Origin: Monoglobus pectinilyticus
GTDB taxonomy: Bacteria > Bacillota > Clostridia > Monoglobales > Monoglobaceae
Assembly: GCF_002874775.1 (NCBI RefSeq)
Contig: NZ_CP020991.1
Coordinates: forward strand, 2,014,015 to 2,078,014
Reading direction: 5' to 3'
DNA length: 64,000 bases
Shown: positions 47,379 to 56,134 of the stretch, piece by piece
How the letters are laid out: each line of letters starts with the position of its first letter
How positions within the stretch are numbered: the first letter of the stretch is position 1
Translations under genes and position numbers: made by a program
Notes under the pieces: model-generated
The model's input: the letters and a program-made list of their open reading frames with translations, nothing else
The model's database searches: none
Told to the model about the DNA's origin: nothing

Positions 47379-47690
47379 CTACATAATTACAGCTTCGGTT
47401 ATAAACACTGCTAGGCTTGATAATAAGGCAACAGTTATTAGGCTCTTTTGCATATATGATAGCGCTATTGCTGCTGCAAAGCCTATAACAGCAGAATATA
47501 TGCTAGAGGTTGAATAGAGTATAGCCGGGAATATCATGGCGCCTAAAACTGCATATGGCATATAAAAAAGAAAGGATAACAGAAAACGGTTTTTAATCTT
47601 TTTTCTTATTATTGTTAATGGTATCATTCGTATTAAGTAAGTAGGAACGGCCATAACAGCTATATATATTAAAATTTTAAGGTTGTCCAT
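47379..47690 (-). CDS. azlD: AzlD-family branched-chain amino acid export subunit
   Basis: A 103-residue membrane protein with about four hydrophobic helices and the family's RMIPLTIIRKKIKN stretch after helix 1. It pairs with AzlC to export branched-chain amino acids or analogues. The longer open frame to 47768 overlaps azlC too far. Met at 47690 (MDNLKILIYIAV) has GGGAAGGA upstream and gives a 14-bp overlap with azlC, usual for this gene pair. Last gene of the operon. Confidence 0.87.
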   Translation of the reverse strand: MDNLKILIYIAVMAVPTYLIRMIPLTIIRKKIKNRFLLSFLFYMPYAVLGAMIFPAILYSTSSIYSAVIGFAAAIALSYMQKSLITVALLSSLAVFITEAVIM

Positions 47691-48432
47691 CGATGCCATC
47701 CTTCCCATTAGTTTCATCTGTATCAATTGGGGCGAAATAAGCGCCCAGACCGGCACATACAAGTGCACAGATTATTATTACAAAACCATTCGATACCATA
47801 TTAAGAACAGGAAACCACTTAAAGCACGAGCTGAGAAGCACAGCTCCAAATAATACATATAAAACAGCCTTATTATCTTTTGCCGGAGGAACAACAATGG
47901 CTATAAACATTCCGTATATGGCGATACCAAGCGCGCTTCTGATTGATTCAGGCAGAAGCATACCGGCGGCTGCTCCAACAAGTGTTCCTAGAGCCCAGCC
48001 TATATATGGTATTGTCATAAGTCCGTACATATATTTGGGTCCCAATTGAGCCGGCTTAGTTGTGGATACTGCAAAAATTTCATCAGTTATGCCAAAAGCT
48101 ATTCCCATACGGTTTAATCCTCCGATGCCGCCGAATAGCTTTTGAGATACCGAGACTGACATAAGAGCGTATCTCATATTGATTACAACCTGCGTCATTG
48201 CAACTTCGAGATAAGAAGCTCCGCCAAGCATAAGGGAAAGCCCGGCAAATTGTCCTGCAGAGGTAAGATTTGTCATTGAAATAAGAAGCGCCGCCCACAC
48301 AGGAAGTCCTCCCATTGCCGCCATTATCCCGAACGTAAAGGATACCGACAGGTATCCTAAACCTATCGGTATTCCATCTCTCACACCTTGAGAGTATCTG
48401 TTTTCTATAAATTCTTTTGTATTGGATTTCAT
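47677..48432 (-). CDS. azlC: AzlC-family branched-chain amino acid permease
   Basis: A 251-residue membrane permease with the AzlC N-terminal pattern RDGIPIGLGYLSVSFTFG and the conserved NLTSAGQFAGL and NMRYALMSVSVSQKL segments. It works with the small AzlD subunit to export branched-chain amino acids such as azaleucine-type compounds. The nearest purine-rich site (AGGAGA) is about 20 bp upstream of the ATG, farther than normal, so the start is somewhat uncertain. It follows dut by 30 bp. Confidence 0.88.
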   Translation of the reverse strand: MKSNTKEFIENRYSQGVRDGIPIGLGYLSVSFTFGIMAAMGGLPVWAALLISMTNLTSAGQFAGLSLMLGGASYLEVAMTQVVINMRYALMSVSVSQKLFGGIGGLNRMGIAFGITDEIFAVSTTKPAQLGPKYMYGLMTIPYIGWALGTLVGAAAGMLLPESIRSALGIAIYGMFIAIVVPPAKDNKAVLYVLFGAVLLSSCFKWFPVLNMVSNGFVIIICALVCAGLGAYFAPIDTDETNGKDGIDGQP

Positions 48433-48462
48433 AATAACTTGTTTTTGTTTGTCTCCTGAATT

Positions 48463-48975
48463 TTATTTTCCGGTGCTTCCAAAGCCGCCGTTTCTTACAC
48501 CTGTCGCATCATCGTCAACGGTGATGCCGTATTGAACAAATATACCCTGTGCGAAAGCGTCCCCCTGTTTTAGCGAAACAGTTTTTCCTGTATTTGTGTC
48601 GTTTGTTATTTTTATAAAGATATGACCCTCGTTATCAGAATTATAGTAGTCGCTGTCAATTATTCCGACAGTATTATTTAGCTGAAGTCTAAATTTAAAA
48701 CCAAGCCCGCTTCTGGGGTAAAGGCATAAGACCCAGCTGTTGTCTATTTTTGTTCTTATTCCGGTAGGTATCATTATTGTTTCATTTGGCTTTAGTTCAA
48801 AATCCAAAGTCGAATAAAAATCATAACCGGCACTTCCTGCTGTTGCGCGTTTTGGGAGTTTTATACTTTCATAAGTTTTTTTAATTTTATCTATATCAGT
48901 ACTGCCGAAGCAGTTATTCCATCCTTCGGTAAACTGTTCTATACTGACTTTTTCAAATTTTGCTATACCTGTCAT
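48463..48975 (-). CDS. dut: dUTP diphosphatase (trimeric dUTPase family)
   Basis: A 170-residue cytosolic enzyme that hydrolyses dUTP to dUMP and pyrophosphate, keeping uracil out of DNA. All five dUTPase motifs are seen: AGSAGYDFYS (I), PRSGLGFK (II), GIIDSDYY with the catalytic Asp (III), QGDAFAQGIF (IV) and RNGGFGSTGK (V, covering the active site). An extra 35 residues at the N-terminus precede the core and are not recognised. It lies 22 bp after nrdG, so nucleotide reduction and dUTP removal are co-transcribed. Confidence 0.94.
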   Translation of the reverse strand: MTGIAKFEKVSIEQFTEGWNNCFGSTDIDKIKKTYESIKLPKRATAGSAGYDFYSTLDFELKPNETIMIPTGIRTKIDNSWVLCLYPRSGLGFKFRLQLNNTVGIIDSDYYNSDNEGHIFIKITNDTNTGKTVSLKQGDAFAQGIFVQYGITVDDDATGVRNGGFGSTGK

Positions 48976-48997
48976 AATCGTCTCCTTTATGTTGATT

Positions 48998-49486
48998 TTA
49001 TGCTTTTGTATACAAAACTATATCATCGCGGCTTTGTTTAACATCTATAACTCTTTGGTTGGTGCTTCCGCGCCAATGTAGTTTTGGATCCAGTTTGTCT
49101 TTCACAAATTTTCCGTCAATAAGTATATCTATGTATCTTATAACCGTCAAGTCTTTTATGTCTTCCCAATTGTATCCGGTGTAGAGCCAAATAGTTTTGT
49201 CCGGATATTTTTCTTTTATTTCTTTTGCCAGCGTTTCAACCCCATTTATATTAGATTGATATAATGGATCACCGCCTGTAAATGTTATACCGGATATATG
49301 TGGTTTGTCAAGTTCTGTAAAAATTTCTGACTTTTCATCTTCTCCGAAAGGCAGTCCTCCGTCAGGATCCCAGGTTATTGGGTTATGACAGCCTTCGCAT
49401 TTGTGCTCACAGCCTGCTACCCATAACACCACTCTCAGACCGTCTCCATTCAGCATGTCGTCTTTGGTTATATTATGATATCGCAT
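48998..49486 (-). CDS. nrdG: Anaerobic ribonucleoside-triphosphate reductase activating protein
   Basis: A 162-residue radical SAM enzyme that makes the glycyl radical on NrdD. The iron-sulfur motif is CEHKCEGCHNP (CxxxCxxC, near residue 30), and the SAM-binding GGDP follows in TFTGGDPLYQ. The length is normal. It starts 3 bp after the nrdD stop codon, as is standard. It works only without oxygen, in line with an anaerobic host. Confidence 0.95.
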   Translation of the reverse strand: MRYHNITKDDMLNGDGLRVVLWVAGCEHKCEGCHNPITWDPDGGLPFGEDEKSEIFTELDKPHISGITFTGGDPLYQSNINGVETLAKEIKEKYPDKTIWLYTGYNWEDIKDLTVIRYIDILIDGKFVKDKLDPKLHWRGSTNQRVIDVKQSRDDIVLYTKA

Positions 49487-49489
49487 ATC

Positions 49490-51610
49490 TTACATACTTC
49501 TCCTGTCTTTAATTTCAGCCATTTTCGCATCGTTAAGCCGGGTGTCTCCCTTAACGCGCGAATATGACAAATATCCGTTCATACGGTCGATTTTAGTGAG
49601 GTTTTTGCTTCCGCACTTAGGACATACGTCCATTTCAAGCTCGCTGTGACCGCAGTCGTCGCAGTATGCCAACGAGAGATTAACTCCTTCATAAAAGCCC
49701 ATATCCATAGCCCGGTGAATCAATGTCTCTATTGCTTTTTTATTATAGTCAATAGGATATTTTACATATTGAATTTTTCCGCCGTTCATAAGGTCCCAAA
49801 ATCTTTTTTCCAAATCTTGTTTTCTGATAGGAGAAATATCTTCTGAAACATGACAGTGAAAACTGTTGCTGACATATTCCCGGTCGGAAACGTTTTCTAT
49901 TATGCCATACTTTTTCCTGAATTGTTTTACCTGCAGACCGCACAAGTTTTCAGCGGGCGTTCCGTAAAGTGCATAAAGGTTTCCGTCTTCTTCTTTAAAC
50001 TGAGCTACCTTTTTATTAATGTGTTCCATGACTTCTATAGCAAACTGTCCGTCTTCAACCAAAGATTTTTTATTGTGAAGCTGCTGCAGTTCATTTAGAG
50101 CAGTTATTCCAAAAGAGGCGGTAGCCGTCTTTAACAGCGGCTTTATCTTGTCGTGAATACCCAAATGTCCTCCGTAAAATCCGCCTTCACAATAAGCGAG
50201 AGGATTGGTGGAAGCCCGCATTTCTCCTAGATATTCATAAGTGCGTATATGTAACTTTCTTATAAGCTCCAAATAATAGTCAAGGACCTCATAGAAATCT
50301 TTGTTCTCTTTTTCGGCCTTAGCGTATATCATTGGAAGGTTTAAGCTTACTGCGCCTACGTTAAATCTTCCTACATATACCGGTTTATCATTATCGTCAG
50401 CGGGATTCATGCCGCCTTTTTCGTACCACGGTGACAAGAAAGCACGGCATCCCATAGGAGATACGACTTTGTTATATTTCTTGTATATACCGGCAACATA
50501 TCCATCGCCTGTAAGAGACAGCCAATCAGGATACATAGTTTTAGCGGAGCATTCAACTCCGGCCTTGAACACGTCTTCAAGCTCTTTGCCCGGTCCGTGA
50601 AGATTCTCATCATAAAGAAATACGATTTTAGGGAATAATACAGGTTTCTTGCATTCCTTTTTACCCTGACCGTTCTTGTGAACTTTTAAGAGTGAGATGG
50701 TTGCCATTTTTTCAAAGCGTTTTGTTCCGAGACCTGCGGTGACCGTTATAAACGGATAATCGCCGCGGCTGGAGGCAACAGTGTTAAATTTATATTCCCA
50801 GCCCTGAAAGCCCTGTTCATAGTCTCTCTGCACATCTTTTATAGTTTCACGTTCAGCTGTTTCCTCAGACAAACCCATTTCTAAATAGCGGGCTTTATTT
50901 TGGGCATATGTTTTTTCAGCATACGGAGCCAAAAGTTTGTCTACTTCAGGAACTGTAAAACCTCCGTATTGCTGACTTGCTGCTGACAATACAATGTCGC
51001 CTATAACATCAAAAGCAACCGCTAAAGTTTTGGGTTCGTTATACCAAAGGTTGCCCATTTCAAAACCGCCGCTTAAAACAGTTTTAACATCAAACAGACA
51101 ACAGTTCATAGTGTCTCGCCTTGCGGACATATCGTGTACGTAAATATAGCCGTCGCGGCAAGCCTGGAGTTCCTCAACAGTCATAAAGAACTTTTGATAA
51201 AGTTCTTTGTTGAGCTGGTTAAAAATGAGTGAGCGTTTGGTGGAAACTAAAGCTGAATCCGAGTTTGAATTTTCTTTGTCTCCTATGTACATAATTGCCT
51301 GACTCTTTTGATAGACTTCGTCCAGCATGTGAACAAAATCCTGTTTGTAGTTTCTGTAGTCTCTGTAGCTTTTGGCTACCACAGGATTGACCATATCAAG
51401 CGCGCCCTCAACTATGTTGTGCATTTCGGCGATATGGATTTTATCCTTTTGCATATTAAGAACCCTGCTGTCTACGAAGGCACAAATTTTGTGTATGTCT
51501 TCATCAGTAAACTCAACTAAGGCGCGGTTAGCTGATTTTTTTACTGCGACAACTACTTTCTTTACGTTGTAATCTTCTTCTGTTCCGTCTTTCTTAATAA
51601 TTTTAATCAT
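49490..51610 (-). CDS. nrdD: Anaerobic (class III) ribonucleoside-triphosphate reductase
   Basis: A 706-residue glycyl-radical enzyme that reduces ribonucleoside triphosphates to deoxy forms under anoxia. The N-terminal 90 residues are an ATP-cone (MIKIIKKDGTEEDYNVKK) for allosteric control. The body has active-site Cys-containing segments such as MNCCLFDV. The C-terminus has a four-Cys zinc site (CDDCG and CPKCG) and the glycyl-radical loop RMNGYLS. ATG 51610 is favoured over GTG 51619, since AGGAG then has 8-nt spacing. First gene of the nrdD-nrdG-dut-azlC-azlD operon. Confidence 0.96.
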   Translation of the reverse strand: MIKIIKKDGTEEDYNVKKVVVAVKKSANRALVEFTDEDIHKICAFVDSRVLNMQKDKIHIAEMHNIVEGALDMVNPVVAKSYRDYRNYKQDFVHMLDEVYQKSQAIMYIGDKENSNSDSALVSTKRSLIFNQLNKELYQKFFMTVEELQACRDGYIYVHDMSARRDTMNCCLFDVKTVLSGGFEMGNLWYNEPKTLAVAFDVIGDIVLSAASQQYGGFTVPEVDKLLAPYAEKTYAQNKARYLEMGLSEETAERETIKDVQRDYEQGFQGWEYKFNTVASSRGDYPFITVTAGLGTKRFEKMATISLLKVHKNGQGKKECKKPVLFPKIVFLYDENLHGPGKELEDVFKAGVECSAKTMYPDWLSLTGDGYVAGIYKKYNKVVSPMGCRAFLSPWYEKGGMNPADDNDKPVYVGRFNVGAVSLNLPMIYAKAEKENKDFYEVLDYYLELIRKLHIRTYEYLGEMRASTNPLAYCEGGFYGGHLGIHDKIKPLLKTATASFGITALNELQQLHNKKSLVEDGQFAIEVMEHINKKVAQFKEEDGNLYALYGTPAENLCGLQVKQFRKKYGIIENVSDREYVSNSFHCHVSEDISPIRKQDLEKRFWDLMNGGKIQYVKYPIDYNKKAIETLIHRAMDMGFYEGVNLSLAYCDDCGHSELEMDVCPKCGSKNLTKIDRMNGYLSYSRVKGDTRLNDAKMAEIKDRRSM

Positions 51611-52318
51611 ACAAAACACTCCTAAATTATACTATTGTGCGGATTTAAGTCCGGTAAACCTTTTTGTGCGGAAAAACTGTAACGTAAAATTGTTGTTTAA
51701 ATATATGTATTTGGCAATATATTTAAATCTCTAATGCTTTATTACTTAAAACTGAAATTTCGGGAATTTTTCTCGAATCACAACATTTTGCGTTAAATGT
51801 AAATTTACTAACACAACATATAGTATAATAACATATGTTGTAAAAAAATACAATGGCTTTTTTTGTCTTATTTCATGACTTTTTTGTAACATCAATAAAG
51901 CGTTATATAACGGCACTTCTATAAAAACTATTTGCTTTTTGTAATACAACTTTAATTGAAACTACTAAAATATTGTCAATTAATAAAAATTTCGGTATGA
52001 AAAATATGGTAATATTATTTTTTGTAACGTTACTGTAACCGGTCGTTAAACTACATGTAAAAAAGATTATAGCATATTCAGGAAATCAAGACAAGAGGAA
52101 AATATAATATAGATAAAATTCAGATATAAATTAAAAATAAAATAATTCCAAACCTAAATAAGAAATAAATAGTGTTTGGATTTAATTATTAAGGAACTGG
52201 AAACATTTATTAAATTCCTTGATTTTCAGGTTTGAATAATGTATAATGCTTGATAGAAAATAAAGGCTGATGGTTATATTTTAAAGCATATCCTGTCGGC
52301 AATTTTGGAGAACGGCAA
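51611..52318. other. Divergent intergenic region between nrdD and the multi-PAS kinase
   Basis: About 700 bp of AT-rich DNA with no credible gene. It holds the inverted repeat at 51813-51841, a GTAACGTTAC palindrome at 52024-52033, and hairpins with CCAAAC/GTTTGG and AAGGAA/TTCCTT arms at about 52150-52230 in the leader of the kinase gene. No known riboswitch is recognised. Confidence 0.5.
51813..51841. promoter_or_regulatory. Inverted repeat upstream of nrdD, possible NrdR-type operator
   Basis: ACAACATAT and ATATGTTGT form a perfect 9-bp inverted repeat around 11 bp, about 200 bp before nrdD. Ribonucleotide reductase operons are commonly controlled by NrdR at paired AT-rich palindromic boxes. 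The match to that consensus here is only partial, so the identity is tentative. Confidence 0.35.
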
Positions 52319-55300
52319 ATGAAAAAGTCAATTTGTTCCATAAAAAAAGTTATTCTAAAAGCACTTATGTTTAGTGTTTTATTTTTGTTTCCGCTTAACG
52401 GTTCGTTTTGTTATGCAATGGTTAACGGCGCAGGGCGGCAGAATTTGTACAGCCAAAACCTGATGTTAATAACGGTGATGTGCTGCGTCATTTTAATCTT
52501 GTTAATATGTTTAGTGTTTCTAGTAAACAAACTTCTTAAAACGAAAAAAATAATTAATAAGAATATGGAAAATGAAAAGATTTTAAACGGTCTTGTAAAT
52601 ACTGTTGTGTATAAGATTATGCCTGACGGAATAGAAACTTTGTATTACAGCGACGGAGTGCCAAAGCTTTTGGATATGACCAAAGATGAATATGACAATT
52701 GGGTATCAGACGGAGACTTAATTGAAAAGTGTGTATATAAGGGGGATTTGCCCCGGTTTATGAGAATGTATGAAAGAGTGTTAAATAATAAATATCCTAA
52801 TATGAATATAAATTTTCGATTAAATACGAAAAATAATGTTCATACTTGGATACACCTCAATGCGTTTAGAATACGTGAGGAGAACGGTTATCCGGTATTT
52901 GCCGCACTTTTTTCGGAGGGTTCGGACGAAGCTAAAATGTATCGGAAAATAATCGATGATTCTCCGACCGGCGTTTTTGTAGCATCGGTAAGTAATGATG
53001 AAATACTCTATGCCAACAGCGCCATGTATAGATTAGGACTGTGTGACAGCGGTGAGATTTTAGGCAGAAATTGCTATGAGGTTTTCTTTGGCCGCAGAGA
53101 ACGCTGTGAGTTCTGCCGGAAGGAAAATTTGAGTTATAACTCTCTGCTGGTATGCGAATTGTTTAACAGGGATATGACAAGGCATTACTGCAACAGTGCC
53201 AGACTCATAGATTGGAATGGTATTCCTGCATATATTGAATACATAAGCGAGGATACAGAAAGTTTTTTTGCTTATAAAAAGCGTAATGACCTGATTAATA
53301 ATTTCCCGGGCGGCGCCGGAATATGCGAGATGGAAGACGGCAAGTTCAGGGTGTCTTTTCTCAATGAAGGCTATTATAAAATGCTGGGACGGAATATGGA
53401 AGATTCTATGAGTATTGAGAAAAATCATAGTCTAAACTATATTTATCCTGATGACAAAAAGAAAATTTTAAGTGAAATAGCTTCTTTAAATGAATGCGGA
53501 CAGATAGGAGAATGTACGGTTCGTGTTGAGACAAGCGAACCGGGCGTTTTAAAATGGATTAATATGCGCGGCACCTTGTCTGAAAAAGACGGGGATAAAA
53601 AAGTCTTTTACGTTTCTTTTTCAGATGTTGATGAATCTAAGAAAGCCAGTATTAAGCTTAATGAAGCATATAAAAATCTTGAACTCAGTGAAAAGATGCT
53701 GAATGAGGCAATAAGACATTCAGAAATAAAATTATGGGAGTATTTCCCGGAGACAGGCTGCGTTGTCTGGACTTCTCCGTTTGAAAATGATTTTGACGCG
53801 GAGAATATTATGGAAAATTATCCTGACTCATGGATTGAAATGAACATTACCGCGCCCGAGAGCGTTGAGGATTTAAAACGTTTTTATAATGAAGCTAAGG
53901 CTGGAAAAACCGAAGGAACCTGTGAGATAAAGAATAAATTTAAAGACGGTTACCGCTGGGAGAGGCTGAATTTTACATCAATCCCGGGCAAAGGAGAAGA
54001 GCGGACAAAAGTTATTGTCACAGCTATAGATATTACCAAGCAAAAAGAAGCTGAAAAAAGGTTCGAAGAGGAGCTTGCAAGAAAGAGCGCCCTTGAGGCT
54101 GATTCTGTATCCAGTATTACATATAATGTTTCTAAGGATACTATAGCTGAGGCGGTTACCAATAACGGTCACCGCAATATAATTAAGCAGAATTGCAGAT
54201 TAAGCGACGCAGTGTCAGGTATGTATGAATTTATGGCGTCAGATAAGGACATAGAAATATGCAAAAAAGAGTTTAATCAAACGACTATGCTCAATAATTA
54301 TTATAATGATTGCAGAAAATATGAGGTTGTTTATTGCATTACGCCGCCGGATGGGAAAGATAGAATTAAATATTATTCAGCGGATATCAGTATGGCTGAA
54401 GACCCCAGGTCTAAGGAGATTTATGCTTTTGTTTATACTCATGATGTAACCGATGATATATTAAAAAAGGAAGTTATTGAGAGCGCAATTGAGGAAGAAG
54501 TAGACTTTATTTCATACTTAAATTTGAAAACTAATATTGTTAAAATGCTGAATTATAAAAAAGACGCCGTAGCTCTTCCAGGAACTGAACCACGAGATTA
54601 TACGGAAAGCAATATGGTAAATATACCCGCTATGATTCCACCGGAGGAACAGGAGGAATGTTTTAAAGCCTTCGACGTTGAAAACATAAAAAAAGAGCTT
54701 ATAAACAAAGATGAGTTTTCTATAATTCATTCGGTTTACAATAAGAGGAATCCTAATGAAAAGAGACGTGTGAAACATAGGATTTATTATCTGAATGAGC
54801 GGTGTGATATAATAGTTTTTGTACGCAGCGATATAACTGATGTTTTTAATCAGGAACAGGAAAAAAACCGGCAGCTTCAAGACGCACTTAGACAGGCAAA
54901 GCAAGCTAATGCTGCCAAGAGCGACTTTTTATCAAGGATGAGCCATGAGATAAGAACTCCGATGAATGCTGTTTTAAGTTTGGCAAGTTTAGGCGCTGAG
55001 GATTCTAAAGATCCTGAAATGACTGAGTATTTTAAGAAGATAAATGATTCCGGGAAATATCTATTGGGACTGATTAATGATATTTTAGATATGTCCAGGA
55101 TTGAACGTCAAAAAGTTAAGCTGAATCCCGAAATAGCAGAGCTGGATAAGTTTTTTTCTACTATTATGTCTATTATAAAACCATTATATCAGGCAAAGAA
55201 TATTGACTTTGTGTTTGACAGGTCAGAATTTAAAAGAAAATATGCAAAAATTGATGTTATGCGTACACAGCAAATATTAATAAATCTCTTAAACAACGCT

Positions 55301-56053
55301 ATAAAATTTTCTGATAACGGCGGCAGGATAGAATTTACCGCGTTATCTTTGAATAGAGGCGGTAAGGAATATAATAAGTTTATTATCCGTGATTACGGCG
55401 TGGGTATGAGCAAAGACTTTTTGAGCCGTGTTTTTAATCCGTTTGAGCAGGAACAAAATAAATTTTCTTCGTCTCAGGAAGGTACTGGATTAGGACTGGC
55501 GATATCGAAAAATTTGGTCAGCCTAATGGGCGGAACCATAGAAGTTGAAAGCGTTATAAATCAAGGAAGCACTTTTACTGTGGAGATACCGGTTTCAGAG
55601 CCGGGAGCGGAAGAAATAAGAGAATTTATTGATTTAAAAAGAGATTCAAAGAATACTTGTGATTTAAGCGGCAGAAGAGTTTTGCTTGCGGAGGATCATC
55701 CGATAAATACAGAGATAACCGTTAAGCTTTTGGAAAAACGCGGAATGGTTGTTGAGCATGCAGAGGATGGAGTGATTGCTGTAGATATGTTTAAAAAATC
55801 CAAACCGGGTTATTATGACGCTGTTTTGATGGATATAAGGATGCCGAATATGGATGGGCTTGAAGCTGCTGAAAAAATTCGGAGTCTAAACAGAAGCGAC
55901 GCAAAAACAGTGCCTATAATTGCTATGACGGCAAACGCGTTTGATACTGATATAGAGAACTCAATTAATGCAGGGATGAATGCGCATTTATCAAAGCCGA
56001 TAAAACCTGAGGAGGTTTATAAGACGCTTGAAATTTTAGTAGGACGGGTGTAA
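52319..56053 (+). CDS. Multi-PAS hybrid sensor histidine kinase
   Basis: A 1244-residue kinase. The N-terminus has a signal-like or membrane segment (about 15-35) and a second one (about 47-72). Around five or six PAS-type sensor blocks fill 85-850, the second with a Cys cluster (CEFCRKENL), which could bind metal or sense redox. A coiled linker leads to the HisKA motif FLSRMSHEIRTPMNAVLSLA (His876), an ATPase (NLLNNAIKFSDNGG, GTGLGLAI) and one receiver (AVLMDIRMPNMDG, Asp1172). GGAGAA lies 7 bp before the ATG. No output regulator is adjacent. The long cytosolic sensor suggests several internal cues; which ones cannot be read. Confidence 0.9.
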   Translation: MKKSICSIKKVILKALMFSVLFLFPLNGSFCYAMVNGAGRQNLYSQNLMLITVMCCVILILLICLVFLVNKLLKTKKIINKNMENEKILNGLVNTVVYKIMPDGIETLYYSDGVPKLLDMTKDEYDNWVSDGDLIEKCVYKGDLPRFMRMYERVLNNKYPNMNINFRLNTKNNVHTWIHLNAFRIREENGYPVFAALFSEGSDEAKMYRKIIDDSPTGVFVASVSNDEILYANSAMYRLGLCDSGEILGRNCYEVFFGRRERCEFCRKENLSYNSLLVCELFNRDMTRHYCNSARLIDWNGIPAYIEYISEDTESFFAYKKRNDLINNFPGGAGICEMEDGKFRVSFLNEGYYKMLGRNMEDSMSIEKNHSLNYIYPDDKKKILSEIASLNECGQIGECTVRVETSEPGVLKWINMRGTLSEKDGDKKVFYVSFSDVDESKKASIKLNEAYKNLELSEKMLNEAIRHSEIKLWEYFPETGCVVWTSPFENDFDAENIMENYPDSWIEMNITAPESVEDLKRFYNEAKAGKTEGTCEIKNKFKDGYRWERLNFTSIPGKGEERTKVIVTAIDITKQKEAEKRFEEELARKSALEADSVSSITYNVSKDTIAEAVTNNGHRNIIKQNCRLSDAVSGMYEFMASDKDIEICKKEFNQTTMLNNYYNDCRKYEVVYCITPPDGKDRIKYYSADISMAEDPRSKEIYAFVYTHDVTDDILKKEVIESAIEEEVDFISYLNLKTNIVKMLNYKKDAVALPGTEPRDYTESNMVNIPAMIPPEEQEECFKAFDVENIKKELINKDEFSIIHSVYNKRNPNEKRRVKHRIYYLNERCDIIVFVRSDITDVFNQEQEKNRQLQDALRQAKQANAAKSDFLSRMSHEIRTPMNAVLSLASLGAEDSKDPEMTEYFKKINDSGKYLLGLINDILDMSRIERQKVKLNPEIAELDKFFSTIMSIIKPLYQAKNIDFVFDRSEFKRKYAKIDVMRTQQILINLLNNAIKFSDNGGRIEFTALSLNRGGKEYNKFIIRDYGVGMSKDFLSRVFNPFEQEQNKFSSSQEGTGLGLAISKNLVSLMGGTIEVESVINQGSTFTVEIPVSEPGAEEIREFIDLKRDSKNTCDLSGRRVLLAEDHPINTEITVKLLEKRGMVVEHAEDGVIAVDMFKKSKPGYYDAVLMDIRMPNMDGLEAAEKIRSLNRSDAKTVPIIAMTANAFDTDIENSINAGMNAHLSKPIKPEEVYKTLEILVGRV

Positions 56054-56134
56054 CGTTTTAATGATTTTGAGAACTGAATTACATTAATAATTATAATATT
56101 TATTGGTTGCAGAAAATATTTTTTGGAGGTTAGT

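Noticed and set aside
52140-52318. Hairpins in the leader of the multi-PAS kinase as a riboswitch
   Set aside because: I see several AT-rich stems but no conserved core of any riboswitch class I know.
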